Below are positions 9,914 to 18,084 of a stretch of DNA of 64,000 bases, piece after piece; positions within the stretch are counted from its first letter, which is position 1; each line of letters starts with the position of its first letter. Under the pieces are notes generated by a model. The model saw nothing but the letters and a program-made list of their open reading frames with translations, searched no databases and had not been told where the DNA came from. The position numbers and the translations under genes were made by a program. Location: positions 100,164 to 164,163 of the forward strand of contig JBBIIP010000003.1 in assembly GCA_037446395.1 (NCBI GenBank). Reading direction: 5' to 3'. This DNA is from JAAYJT01 sp037446395 (GTDB lineage Bacteria; Bacteroidota; Bacteroidia; Bacteroidales; JAAYJT01).

Positions 9914-10103
9914 GATGATTGTCAACAAACATGTTTATATCTGTCGAAGTCTGATCATTTATTCTTCCCGATTTTTTCAGGGCCTGGTGCAAAAGCCACT
10001 CAATCTGTCCATTGAGGCTTCGGAAGTCATCCGCAGCCCATTTCTCCATAAGCTCCATCATTTTCGGATTGAGCCTCAACACAAATGGCTTCTTTTTAGA
10101 CAT
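9900..10103 (-). CDS. Arc-like ribbon-helix-helix DNA-binding protein
   Basis: A 67-residue protein with a short beta-strand (KKPFVLRLNP) followed by two helices around the turn RSLNGQIEWLLHQAL. This is the hallmark of Arc/MetJ ribbon-helix-helix repressors, in which a strand from each subunit of the dimer enters the DNA major groove. It lies 8 bases downstream of the SPFH gene and overlaps the GPP34-like gene. RHH proteins commonly repress their own operon, and a palindrome at 10982-10996 over the operon start is a candidate operator. The residues after about 50 are polar and probably disordered. Confidence 0.8.
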   Translation of the reverse strand: MSKKKPFVLRLNPKMMELMEKWAADDFRSLNGQIEWLLHQALKKSGRINDQTSTDINMFVDNHHGNE

Positions 10104-10111
10104 CGCAGGTT

Positions 10112-10966
10112 TTATTGGTGCAGTGTTCCTGTGTTGATTACAGGGCTGGCATCTTTATCGCTGCATAAAACCACCATGAGGTTGCTAACCATTGCGGCTT
10201 TTTTCTCCTCATCAAGTTCGATGATTTGTTTTTGCGATAGTTGTTCAAGGGCCATTTCAACCATGCTAACCGCGCCTTCAACAATTTTCTGCCGTGCAGC
10301 CACAATGGCCGTTGCTTGCTGGCGGCGAAGCATGGCACTGGCAATTTCAGATGCATAGGCCAGGTAGGCAATGCGGGCCTCCATCACATGAATGCCTGCA
10401 ATTTCAAGGCGTTCACGCAATTCCGTTTCAAGTTGATGATTTACTTCTTCGCCGCCCGATCGCAAGGAAATATCCGCTTCTTCATCATCAAAATTATCGT
10501 ATGGATAAGCCCCTGCCAGCTTGCGAATAGCGGCTTCGCTCTGGATATCCACAAATCGAATGTAGTCATCCACCTCGAAAGCAGCCTTAAATGTGTTTTC
10601 AACTCTCCACACCAATACAATTCCGATCATAATCGGGTTCCCGATTTTGTCATTCACTTTTATTGGGTCACTGTTCAGATTACGCGCCCTCAACGAAATT
10701 TTCTTGCGGATATAAAACGGATTGATCCAATAAAATCCATTTTGCTTTAGGGTGCCGGTATATTTTCCGAAAAGAATGAGCACGCACGATTCATTCGGGT
10801 TCACAATCTGCAAGCCGATCCAGCACAGTAAATCAACCAGCAGGATCAATAGCCACCATGGGTTTTCTTCTACGATGGCCAACCAAATGGGGGCAATGAG
10901 TAATACGATTGAAATCATAAGTCCAACATACCCCATGACATGTGATAATTTTTTTTCCTTTTCCAT
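10112..10966 (-). CDS. SPFH/band-7 domain membrane protein
   Basis: A 284-residue protein with two adjacent N-terminal membrane segments (about residues 10-30 and 36-54), then an SPFH domain: NPNESCVLILFGKYTGTLKQNG, followed by VNDKIGNPIMIGIVLVWRV and a long helical part rich in Ala, Glu and Arg (around EARIAYLAYASEIASAMLRRQQA). SPFH proteins (stomatin, flotillin, HflK/C) form membrane-bound oligomeric rings that organise membrane microdomains or regulate proteases. No NfeD partner or protease lies next to it; instead it heads an operon with an RHH regulator and a GPP34-like protein. Confidence 0.9.
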   Translation of the reverse strand: MEKEKKLSHVMGYVGLMISIVLLIAPIWLAIVEENPWWLLILLVDLLCWIGLQIVNPNESCVLILFGKYTGTLKQNGFYWINPFYIRKKISLRARNLNSDPIKVNDKIGNPIMIGIVLVWRVENTFKAAFEVDDYIRFVDIQSEAAIRKLAGAYPYDNFDDEEADISLRSGGEEVNHQLETELRERLEIAGIHVMEARIAYLAYASEIASAMLRRQQATAIVAARQKIVEGAVSMVEMALEQLSQKQIIELDEEKKAAMVSNLMVVLCSDKDASPVINTGTLHQ

Positions 10967-10981
10967 AATTTTATTATTTTA

Positions 10982-10996
10982 ATATCATTTTGATAT
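10982..10996. promoter_or_regulatory. Palindrome, candidate operator of the SPFH-RHH-GPP34 operon
   Basis: ATATCA-TTT-TGATAT is a perfect 6-bp inverted repeat with a 3-base spacer. It lies 16-30 bases upstream of the SPFH start and just downstream of a TAnnTTTG -7 element, so it covers the expected transcription start. That is where a repressor would act, and the operon encodes its own RHH protein. The AT-rich composition means chance cannot be excluded. Confidence 0.4.
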
Positions 10997-10998
10997 CA

Positions 10999-11032
10999 CA
11001 AAATTAAATCAAAAAACTACCTTTTCGACAAA
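10999..11032 (-). promoter_or_regulatory. Putative promoter of the SPFH operon
   Basis: The reverse strand carries TTTG (11029-11032) and TAATTTTG (10999-11006), matching the Bacteroidota -33 and -7 elements. The spacing is 22 bases, slightly longer than typical. Transcription would start within the palindrome at 10982-10996. Confidence 0.5.
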
Positions 11033-11084
11033 TAATTAAAAAAAAGTTTTCAACATGTAAATTGTTATGGCACAATCAATTGAG

Positions 11085-13625
11085 CTATTGATAGTCGAAA
11101 AGAGACCGAATGATCAGCCCTTCCGGAGGTAAAAGTCGGGCAGATTTTATCTCTACTTCAACGGTTTGGCCGGGTGCAAGATCAAAAAAGTTATGACTGA
11201 ATTTTGCTTCTTGTCTCGTGGTGCTTAAATGGATGTACCTTGCCGCTCTCATGGCTGTAAGCCTGAGAATCTGAGTGCCATTTTTAACTGTTAGTTTAAA
11301 TTCAAACCCGGGTTCGCGGAGACACAAATTCTTGTCAGTTACAAAATAATGATTTGCGGATGTTTCGCCAATATTGGCACATAGAACCAGGTGGTTTGGT
11401 TCGCCAAATGTTAGCAGAAATTTTTTATCCAAAGAATAAACCAACGTTGCAGCATTTTCACCAAATTCAACGATTTTATGCTGCTCCCAATAAAGTTTTC
11501 CGGTCAAATCCCACAAAGTAAGATGTAATGTGTCGCTTCCACCATATCCATGATCAGCAACCAAATAGCAACTCAGTTTATCTTCTCGTGCTTCAAACGA
11601 TAGTATTTTAGGCGAAAATGCCCGTCCGGCAACAAACTGCAATGCCTTCGGATTCAAACGATAGTCAATACCCGACCACGAAACTGCCGGCCAGCAATCG
11701 TTGAGTTGCCAATAAAGCGACCCCATACAATAAGGCATATTGCGCCGGTGCGCTTCTATGGCTTTTCTCATTCCTTCGGCCTGCAGTATCTGGCTTAAAT
11801 AAAAATAATCCTCAAATGTTTTTGGCGCATGAAGTTGCCTTTTCATATACAAGTCAATCAGTTCAAAGCCTCGAGGATGCTTTTGATGTGATTTAATCGC
11901 AGGATTGGTTACCTGCCATTCGCTTTGTGGGATATATTCTTCAAGTGTTTTGGAATTGAGAAAGGACTGAAACCCATATTCACTGGCAAAGCGTGGTATC
12001 TTTTGTTCATAAATCTCAAACGGTTGTTCGCCCCACCACACACCCCAATAATGCGAATCGCCCTTTGTGAGGCTCTTGGGTGTTCCCCACCCATGCAAAG
12101 GAGATGATGGCCAATAAGGCCGTCCGGGATCGAGCGTTGAAAGAGTATTTGGGATCAGCTCTTCAAATAACTTTAAATAACCCTGCCAAATCGCAGCAGA
12201 ATCCGCACCACTCCAGCGGTACTTGCTTTGGTAACCCCAATGATGCCAGGCTTCGCTGATTTCGTTGTTGCCACACCACAATGCCATGCAGGCATGATTT
12301 CGCAGGCGTTTCACCTGATGTGTTATCTCATGTTTTACATTTTCCAAAAATTGATTATCCCAGGGGTAAAACGAACAGGCAAACATAAAATCCTGCCACA
12401 CAAGTATCCCGTACTCATCGCAAAGATTATAAAATGCTTCATCGGCATACACTCCCCCACCCCACACGCGCAGCATATTCATATTGGCTTCGGCGGCAAG
12501 TTGAAGCATTTTTCTGTAGTGTGATTCATCCACGCGGGGTAGAAACATATCGGGAGGAATATAATTGGCTCCTTTCATAAATACCGGAACCCCGTTTACG
12601 CGAAACATGAAAGAACTCCCAATGGAATCTGGTTCCTGCACCAGTTCGATCGTTCTGATACCAAATTTGGTAGTGTTTGCTTGCGTATTCCTGCCATTTT
12701 CCAACTCGGCTATAAATTCATATAAAAAAGGCTCACCCAGTCCGTTTGGCCACCATAGCTGTGGATTTCTAAGGCTAAATTCCAAATCGTATCGGTTTGT
12801 GCCGGGCTTAGCTGTTACTTTTTTCTTTTTATAAACCCGCCCTTCTCGGTCTTTCACTCGCAACCATATCTTTTCGTCCTGCTGGCATTCGATTTCAATT
12901 TCTACCCGAATGCTGGCCTGGCTTTCTCTTAAGCTAACAAGGTCATATCTTACATCTGCGATGCGGGTGTTGTTCCAGGCTTCCAGGTAAACAGGTTTCC
13001 AAATCCCCGAGGTCACAAACCTTGGCGCCCAATCCCAGCCATAGTGATAGGGTGCTTTTCGTGTAAATACGCTGGTTTTGAACTCTCCTTTGTCGCTGTC
13101 GGCTACCAGTATATATGGGAACTTCTTCAAATATTTCAAACCTTCGGCATAAGCAGAAAGCAATTGAACCTCGAGAATATTATTCCCCTCCCTCAGGTAT
13201 TCTTTTGCATCGATGCGCCATTCCCTGAACATATTATCTGCCTCGAGCACTCTCATACCGTTCAAGAAAATATGGGCATAGGTATCCAGGCCTTCGAAAA
13301 CCAAGGCGATGCATTGATTTTCAATGAATTCTCGACTTAGCCTAAATTCAGTTTTGTAAATCCAGTTTTCATGTTCGATCCATTGCTGCTTTGTTTCATT
13401 ATCAGCGGCAAAAGGTTCTTCAATGATGCCATTGGCCAATAAATCGAGGTGGATTGTGCCGGGTATGGTAGCAGGAAGCCATTGGTCATGGCCATGACGA
13501 CTAAACAACCAGTTTTGGTTAAGGTTTTCTCTTTTTGTAATTTCCAGGTTGATAGGGTCTTTCCTGTTGCATCCCGGCAGCAAAACAAGCAAAGTCATTG
13601 TAAATATTATCCATTTTTTGGTCAT
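11085..13625 (-). CDS. Beta-mannosidase, glycoside hydrolase family 2, lipoprotein
   Basis: An 846-residue GH2 enzyme. A lipoprotein signal (LLVLLPGC, Cys at about residue 19) puts it on a periplasmic or outer-membrane face. A jelly-roll sugar-binding domain follows, with the beta-mannosidase hallmark LLANGIIEEPF. Next come an Ig-like domain and the TIM barrel, with general acid/base WCGNNE (Glu 455) and nucleophile FASEYGF (Glu 549). C-terminal beta-sandwich domains complete the protein. It removes terminal beta-mannose from mannans or N-glycans. No other glycan-utilisation genes (SusC/D) flank it, so it is not part of a visible PUL. It is preceded by a tRNA gene and followed by the SPFH operon. 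Confidence 0.92.
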   Translation of the reverse strand: MTKKWIIFTMTLLVLLPGCNRKDPINLEITKRENLNQNWLFSRHGHDQWLPATIPGTIHLDLLANGIIEEPFAADNETKQQWIEHENWIYKTEFRLSREFIENQCIALVFEGLDTYAHIFLNGMRVLEADNMFREWRIDAKEYLREGNNILEVQLLSAYAEGLKYLKKFPYILVADSDKGEFKTSVFTRKAPYHYGWDWAPRFVTSGIWKPVYLEAWNNTRIADVRYDLVSLRESQASIRVEIEIECQQDEKIWLRVKDREGRVYKKKKVTAKPGTNRYDLEFSLRNPQLWWPNGLGEPFLYEFIAELENGRNTQANTTKFGIRTIELVQEPDSIGSSFMFRVNGVPVFMKGANYIPPDMFLPRVDESHYRKMLQLAAEANMNMLRVWGGGVYADEAFYNLCDEYGILVWQDFMFACSFYPWDNQFLENVKHEITHQVKRLRNHACMALWCGNNEISEAWHHWGYQSKYRWSGADSAAIWQGYLKLFEELIPNTLSTLDPGRPYWPSSPLHGWGTPKSLTKGDSHYWGVWWGEQPFEIYEQKIPRFASEYGFQSFLNSKTLEEYIPQSEWQVTNPAIKSHQKHPRGFELIDLYMKRQLHAPKTFEDYFYLSQILQAEGMRKAIEAHRRNMPYCMGSLYWQLNDCWPAVSWSGIDYRLNPKALQFVAGRAFSPKILSFEAREDKLSCYLVADHGYGGSDTLHLTLWDLTGKLYWEQHKIVEFGENAATLVYSLDKKFLLTFGEPNHLVLCANIGETSANHYFVTDKNLCLREPGFEFKLTVKNGTQILRLTAMRAARYIHLSTTRQEAKFSHNFFDLAPGQTVEVEIKSARLLPPEGLIIRSLFDYQ

Positions 13626-13868
13626 GCGTCATCCGCTTGAAGATGCAGTAAATATAATGCAAAATTGGTTTTTTGCTACAAAGGTTGCATTTGGATAATT
13701 CTTTAGCTTATCACGGTCGCAGCGGCTCTTTGATCTGATCATTAAACTTTTAAATATTTACTAATGGGGAGTTTTCCATAAACCAGCCACTTTGGTTTTA
13801 TCTGAAGAACGAGTAACTCCCTGGGGGCTTTTATCCTTCTTTTGGAAAACGATTAAAGAATCATAAAA

Positions 13869-13889
13869 CAAAAAAGAGGCTTGCGCCTC
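13869..13889 (-). terminator. Rho-independent terminator after tRNA-Pro
   Basis: On the reverse strand a GAGGC/GCCTC stem with a GCAA loop is followed by a T-rich run. It lies 11 bases beyond the tRNA 3' end. Confidence 0.7.
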
Positions 13890-13899
13890 CTTTGTCCTG

Positions 13900-13973
13900 T
13901 CGGAGCGGCGAGACTCGAACTCGCGACCCCTTGCACCCCATGCAAGTACGCTAGCCAACTGCGCCACGCCCCG
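13900..13973 (-). tRNA. tRNA-Pro(GGG)
   Basis: 74 bases on the reverse strand that fold as a full cloverleaf: 7-bp acceptor stem CGGGGCG/CGCTCCG (one G-T pair), D stem GCGC/GCGT, anticodon stem CTTGC/GCAAG with loop ATGGGGT (anticodon GGG), and T stem GCGAG/CTCGC with loop TTCGAGT. CCA is not encoded. A good promoter lies upstream and a terminator downstream, so it is an independent unit. Confidence 0.95.
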
Positions 13974-13988
13974 AACTTATTGGAGGTG

Positions 13989-14018
13989 CAAAGGTAACAT
14001 TTTTTTGAACATTGGCAA
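13989..14018 (-). promoter_or_regulatory. Promoter of tRNA-Pro
   Basis: The reverse strand has TTG, 19 bases, then TACCTTTG. This matches the Bacteroidota TTG-N19-21-TAnnTTTG arrangement and is the best promoter match in the window. The start would be just before the tRNA 5' end. Confidence 0.75.
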
Positions 14019-14040
14019 TATGCCCGATTATATTTGAAAA

Positions 14041-14688
14041 TCAAAGCGTGAGCCGATGTATCCCTGTTTCGTAATCTCTGTTGATGACTCTAAGTATCCG
14101 ATCCAGGTCATACTGATTTCTCACAAAGTCAATGTTGTTGGTGTCAATCAGTAAGATTCGGGTATCGGCTAGGCCCTTCAGATACTCTAGGTAGCCATGC
14201 TGAATCTTTTCGAGATACTCATTCTCGATTTCCTGCTCATAGGATCGCCCACGGTGACGTATGTTTTGCTGCAAACGGTTAACATTCATATACAGATAAA
14301 CCAACAAGTCTGGTTTTGGCACCGAGCTGATGATAATCTGGAACAGCCTGTTAAAAAGAGCGAACTCATCATTCTGTAGCGTTTGCAGGGCAAAAATCAG
14401 TGATTTGTTTATAAAATAATCTGCCACTACAAATGATTTGAACAAATCTAATGTTGCAGTCTGATCTTTGAGTTGTTGATACCGTGAGGCAAGAAATGAC
14501 AATTCAAGCGGGAAAGCATATTTTTGTTGGTCTTCATAGAATTTTGGAAGAAAAGGATTGTCTTCGAACTGCTCCAGGATTAATTTTCCGTTATACATGT
14601 TGGCTAAAATACTTGCCAACGATGTTTTTCCGGCACCGATATTGCCTTCGATTACAATATAGTTATACATGATAACATCTCTTTTCAT
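14041..14688 (-). CDS. Deoxynucleoside kinase
   Basis: A 215-residue dNK-family kinase with the P-loop GNIGAGKT close to the N-terminus. The substrate-binding region LEQFEDNPFLPKFYED is followed by PLELSFLASRYQQL, and a DRS-like segment and LID Arg cluster (RHRGRSYEQEIENEYLEKI) come later. It phosphorylates deoxynucleosides for salvage. It is translationally coupled to folK: its first ATG shares an ATGA with the folK stop. An internal ATG at 14670 (MYNYIVIEG) gives the more family-like N-terminus and could be the true start. Confidence 0.9.
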   Translation of the reverse strand: MKRDVIMYNYIVIEGNIGAGKTSLASILANMYNGKLILEQFEDNPFLPKFYEDQQKYAFPLELSFLASRYQQLKDQTATLDLFKSFVVADYFINKSLIFALQTLQNDEFALFNRLFQIIISSVPKPDLLVYLYMNVNRLQQNIRHRGRSYEQEIENEYLEKIQHGYLEYLKGLADTRILLIDTNNIDFVRNQYDLDRILRVINRDYETGIHRLTL

Positions 14689-15206
14689 GCCGGTGAGTTT
14701 GTATTTTGAATCTTCTCATTATAAGGCAAAACTACCGAATCATCATCACAGGCTCCGAGCAACTGGTTTATGGTGACCCTGAATTGTGGATGAATAAACT
14801 CAGTCGCAATTTCAGCAAGGGGGGTGAGCACAAATCTTCGTTTGGGAATATGCGGATGGGGAATTTTAAGATTGTTTTCGTCAATGATGCAATCTCCGAA
14901 GAACAGTATATCAATATCAATTTTCCGGCTACTGTAACCTTTGCGCCTCCTGGTGCGTCCCATCTCCGATTCAATTTGCAGAATGCAGGCAAGGAGTCTT
15001 GTTGGGTCAAGGGTCGTGTTCACCAATAATACCTGGTTCAAAAAAGCTGTATTATCAACGAAACCCCATGACGGGCTCTGATACACACCCGACCACCTGA
15101 CAACTTCTCCGCAGCGCTCGCTGATTAGTTGCTTTGCTTTTTTCAGCATAAACAAACGATTGCCGCGATTGCTGCCCGTTATTAAATATGCAGGGTGAAT
15201 AATCAT
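14685..15206 (-). CDS. folK: 2-amino-4-hydroxy-6-hydroxymethyldihydropteridine diphosphokinase (HPPK)
   Basis: About 173 residues. HPPK transfers pyrophosphate from ATP to the pterin before dihydropteroate synthesis in the folate pathway. It opens with AYLITGSNRGNR and carries the magnesium-binding motif RKIDIDILFFGD and the RRFVLTPLAEI region. The frame is open to 15239, but I chose ATG 15206 because HPPKs start directly with the first strand and a TAnnTTTG element lies at 15218-15225. It overlaps the deoxynucleoside kinase by 4 bases. Confidence 0.93.
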   Translation of the reverse strand: MIIHPAYLITGSNRGNRLFMLKKAKQLISERCGEVVRWSGVYQSPSWGFVDNTAFLNQVLLVNTTLDPTRLLACILQIESEMGRTRRRKGYSSRKIDIDILFFGDCIIDENNLKIPHPHIPKRRFVLTPLAEIATEFIHPQFRVTINQLLGACDDDSVVLPYNEKIQNTNSPA

Positions 15207-15217
15207 AATATAATCGG

Positions 15218-15225
15218 CAAATTTA
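15218..15225 (-). promoter_or_regulatory. Putative -7 element for folK-dNK
   Basis: The reverse strand reads TAAATTTG (TAnnTTTG). The transcription start would be only a few bases before the ATG at 15206, which supports that start and implies a very short leader. Confidence 0.4.
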
Positions 15226-15271
15226 CAATTGTCGGTCAACTAAACGCAGCCTTAAACCATAATTTTATGCT

Positions 15272-15279
15272 TAGCTTTG
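15272..15279 (+). promoter_or_regulatory. Putative -7 element for sppA
   Basis: TAGCTTTG matches TAnnTTTG and would give a leader of about 70 bases before sppA. No convincing -33 element is seen. Confidence 0.35.
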
Positions 15280-15355
15280 TCATATTTTAGGAAGGTGCCC
15301 ATTAAATATATTTCTTCAATAATCGTTTTCGTAAAACACTTAAATTCAATTTATT

Positions 15356-17119
15356 ATGAAACAATTTTTTAAATTCTTTTTTGCATCCATGCTTGGATTT
15401 ATTGTTGGGAATCTAATTTTACTTTTCCTGTTACTTGGTATTTTTGCTGCTGCGCTTTCGATGTCGAAAGAAACCGTTGTAGTGAAACCCAACTCCGTAC
15501 TATATCTGAAATTTGATAAACCCATTTCAGACCGGTCGCCCAAGAATCCCCTTGCGACAATTGATTTCAGCGGGTTTAAGCCCAGCCCTGGATTAAATGA
15601 AATTATCCGGAATATTGAAAAAGCTTCCTCTGATCCTAACATCAAAGGCATTTGCATTGAACCATTCACAACTCCAGCAGGTTTTACCACACTTAGTGAA
15701 ATCAGGAAAGCGCTGATGAAATTCAAAGAAAGCGGAAAATTCATGATCAGTTACAGCGACTTCTACTCTCAAGGCACATATTATTTAGCGTCGGTTTCAG
15801 ACAAAATATATATGAACCCCGAAGGCGAAATGGAGCTAAAAGGCTTGGCAAGTCAACCTGTGTTTCTAAAAGGCTTGCTTAAAAAACTTGAGATTGAGCC
15901 GCAACTTGTCAAGTACGGTAAGTATAAAAGTGCAGCTGAGCCGTTGATGCTGGATAAACTGAGTGCCGAGAACCGATTGCAGATTTCGGCCTACATCAAC
16001 GAATTGTGGAAAGAAATGATCCAAGAGATCGCTTCTTCTCGTGGGCTCTCGACAGCGCAGCTAAATGAATTCGCCGAAAAATTTATACTCAATAGTGCAG
16101 TAAGCGCCTTAGAGAATAATCTTCTGGATGGTTTGTGGTATAAAGACCAGGTATTGGCTGAACTGAGACTTAAACTTGGTCTTGAGGAAAATGCCAAAAT
16201 TAATTTTATAGAGCTCGATAAGTACGTAAATGCAGTGGTGTCAAAGGAGGGAAAAAAAATATCGCGCGATAAAATTGCTGTAGTTTATGCCCAAGGGAGC
16301 ATCATCATGGGCGATGGCGATGAGCAAACCATTGGTTCTGAAGGAATTTCTAAAGCCCTCCGCAAAGCCCGCGAAGACAAAAACGTGAAAGCCATCGTAT
16401 TGCGGGTGAATTCGGGTGGCGGTAGCGCACTTGCCTCTGAAGTAATCCTGCGCGAAGTACTGTTGGCCAAAGAAACGAAACCGGTGATTGCTTCGATGGG
16501 CGACGTGGCAGCTTCGGGGGGATATTATATTTCTTGCGGGGCAACAAAAATTATCGCCAATCCCTCAACACTTACAGGCTCTATCGGCGTGATCGGAGTG
16601 ATTCCCAATATGCAGAAGTTTTTCAATAACAAACTCGGTATCACCTTCGATGAAGTAAAAACAAATCAATACGCCGATTTTATCCCTTTCAATCGGCCAA
16701 TGCGTCCGGACGAGGAAAAAATTATGATGAAAATGATTGACAGGATTTATAAAGCGTTCATCACACATGTGGCCAAAGGCCGCAATATGACTCCTGAAGC
16801 AGTGGACGAAATTGGTCAGGGCAGAATCTGGACGGGGGTTGATGCCAAAAATATTGGCCTGATTGACGAATTTGGAGGCTTGGATGCGGCTATCAAACTG
16901 GCTGCCGAACTTGCTGGCATCGAGGATTATCGCCTTACGGAGCTACCAGAGCAAAAGGATTTTTTAACCCAAATTATGGAAGACTTCCAAGGCGGTAGTA
17001 TAAAACGAGCCATTCGGACTGAACTCGGCGATGATTACAAGTATTATCAATATCTCAAAAATGCTTCGTCGTTCATAGGAATTCAAGCAAGGATTCCTTT
17101 TGAAATAGAAGTTTTCTAA
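15356..17119 (+). CDS. sppA: Signal peptide peptidase SppA, 67K type
   Basis: A 587-residue membrane-anchored serine protease that degrades cleaved signal peptides. An N-terminal membrane segment (about residues 9-32) is followed by two homologous ClpP/crotonase-like halves, as in E. coli SppA. The general-base Lys is in the first half (KYGKYKSAAEP) and the nucleophile Ser in the second (GDVAASGGYY); both are present. Length and layout are normal for the duplicated form. It converges with the class C phosphatase gene, and the two stop codons directly abut. Confidence 0.95.
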   Translation: MKQFFKFFFASMLGFIVGNLILLFLLLGIFAAALSMSKETVVVKPNSVLYLKFDKPISDRSPKNPLATIDFSGFKPSPGLNEIIRNIEKASSDPNIKGICIEPFTTPAGFTTLSEIRKALMKFKESGKFMISYSDFYSQGTYYLASVSDKIYMNPEGEMELKGLASQPVFLKGLLKKLEIEPQLVKYGKYKSAAEPLMLDKLSAENRLQISAYINELWKEMIQEIASSRGLSTAQLNEFAEKFILNSAVSALENNLLDGLWYKDQVLAELRLKLGLEENAKINFIELDKYVNAVVSKEGKKISRDKIAVVYAQGSIIMGDGDEQTIGSEGISKALRKAREDKNVKAIVLRVNSGGGSALASEVILREVLLAKETKPVIASMGDVAASGGYYISCGATKIIANPSTLTGSIGVIGVIPNMQKFFNNKLGITFDEVKTNQYADFIPFNRPMRPDEEKIMMKMIDRIYKAFITHVAKGRNMTPEAVDEIGQGRIWTGVDAKNIGLIDEFGGLDAAIKLAAELAGIEDYRLTELPEQKDFLTQIMEDFQGGSIKRAIRTELGDDYKYYQYLKNASSFIGIQARIPFEIEVF

Positions 17120-18001
17120 CTAAAAAGATTTCAGTAGCCTATAGCGCACGGCAAGCTTTGCCGAATCGCTCAGCGAGAAATCGTAATTATAAAGCGCGCC
17201 TTCCCAATCGCCATACATGGCATTGGGCAAAACAATATATCGGTTCCCAAACATGCGAAAAAGGCTGTCGGTTATTGCAGCTCTGTTTTCGATCGTTTTC
17301 TGCTCAAAAATATTCGAGAAGTCGGCCAGGTTATCTCCGATAAGCATGCTGATATGATGAAGTTTTGCTACTTCGAGGCGGCGATTTTCTTTGCTTGATT
17401 CAGAAGTTCTGCACAATACATTCTTTTCTTCAACTTGAGGAAAGCCGAGGTGAATCAGATTTTTCATGGTTGCCTCTTTCAGATGTGCTTTGCGGTTGGT
17501 TATATAAAAAATTGAAACACCGTAGCGCCGGGCAAGATTTAGGAATTCAACAGCTCCGGGAACAGGTTTGGCGGCAGCTTTCAGGCACCACTCGTCCCAA
17601 AAGTCAGGATATGAAGTGCCTTCTTCGATACATTTGGCGCTGTGTGGGCTGTTATCGAGGAGGGTTTCATCAATATCAACAATGATAGCACGCGGTGAGT
17701 TTACATTTTTATCTTTAAGGTCGGATTCTAACATCACCCGGGCAGTAGCAAAAGCCTGGTAGCACAAAGCGTTGTATTCGGCTGCAGTTTGTTGGAAAAG
17801 CGTAGCTATAACCTGCTGATTGCTTAATAGTTGCGAATAATTATCAGGAATCATTGATAATGTATCAACAAAAACCGAATCAGGCAGGGCTTTATCAGGA
17901 CTGGGGGTCATTTGCTTATTCCTGATCAGATAAAACCACCCGGCAAAGAATAGGGCTTGGACTATAAGAAAAAGCACAAGGTAAAATGAGGTTTTTTTCA
18001 T
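17120..18001 (-). CDS. Class C acid phosphatase / 5'-nucleotidase, lipoprotein e(P4) family
   Basis: 293 residues from ATG 18001 (MKKTSFYLV). An N-terminal hydrophobic segment (about residues 5-22, no lipobox Cys) exports or anchors it. The HAD-type catalytic motifs are VDIDETLLDNS (the two Asp nucleophile/acid residues), FYITNRK, and GDNLADF near the C-terminus, together the DDDD class. This family dephosphorylates nucleotides and other phosphomonoesters outside the cytoplasm; in Haemophilus it serves NAD uptake. The frame is open to 18130, but that would overlap the PFOR gene and its terminator. A -7 element at 18020-18027 supports 18001. Confidence 0.88.
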   Translation of the reverse strand: MKKTSFYLVLFLIVQALFFAGWFYLIRNKQMTPSPDKALPDSVFVDTLSMIPDNYSQLLSNQQVIATLFQQTAAEYNALCYQAFATARVMLESDLKDKNVNSPRAIIVDIDETLLDNSPHSAKCIEEGTSYPDFWDEWCLKAAAKPVPGAVEFLNLARRYGVSIFYITNRKAHLKEATMKNLIHLGFPQVEEKNVLCRTSESSKENRRLEVAKLHHISMLIGDNLADFSNIFEQKTIENRAAITDSLFRMFGNRYIVLPNAMYGDWEGALYNYDFSLSDSAKLAVRYRLLKSF

Positions 18002-18019
18002 TTCATTTGGATTTGAGTG

Positions 18020-18027
18020 CAAAGGTA
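18020..18027 (-). promoter_or_regulatory. Putative -7 element for the class C phosphatase
   Basis: The reverse strand reads TACCTTTG (TAnnTTTG), 19 bases before the ATG at 18001. It lies immediately beyond the PFOR terminator, so the phosphatase is probably its own unit. Confidence 0.5.
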
Positions 18028-18037
18028 CTAAAATCAA

Positions 18038-18063
18038 AAGGCCGGAAAGTGAATCCCGGCCTT
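18038..18063 (-). terminator. Rho-independent terminator after PFOR
   Basis: An inverted repeat AAGGCCGG/CCGGCCTT (8 bp, 10-base loop) lies 22 bases downstream of the PFOR stop and is followed on the reverse strand by TTGATTTT. Confidence 0.75.
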
Positions 18064-18084
18064 CGAAAAAAGTAGATCGTTTTT

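Noticed and set aside
13761..14044. Reverse frames over tRNA-Pro
   Set aside because: They read through the tRNA and its terminator and have no protein signature.
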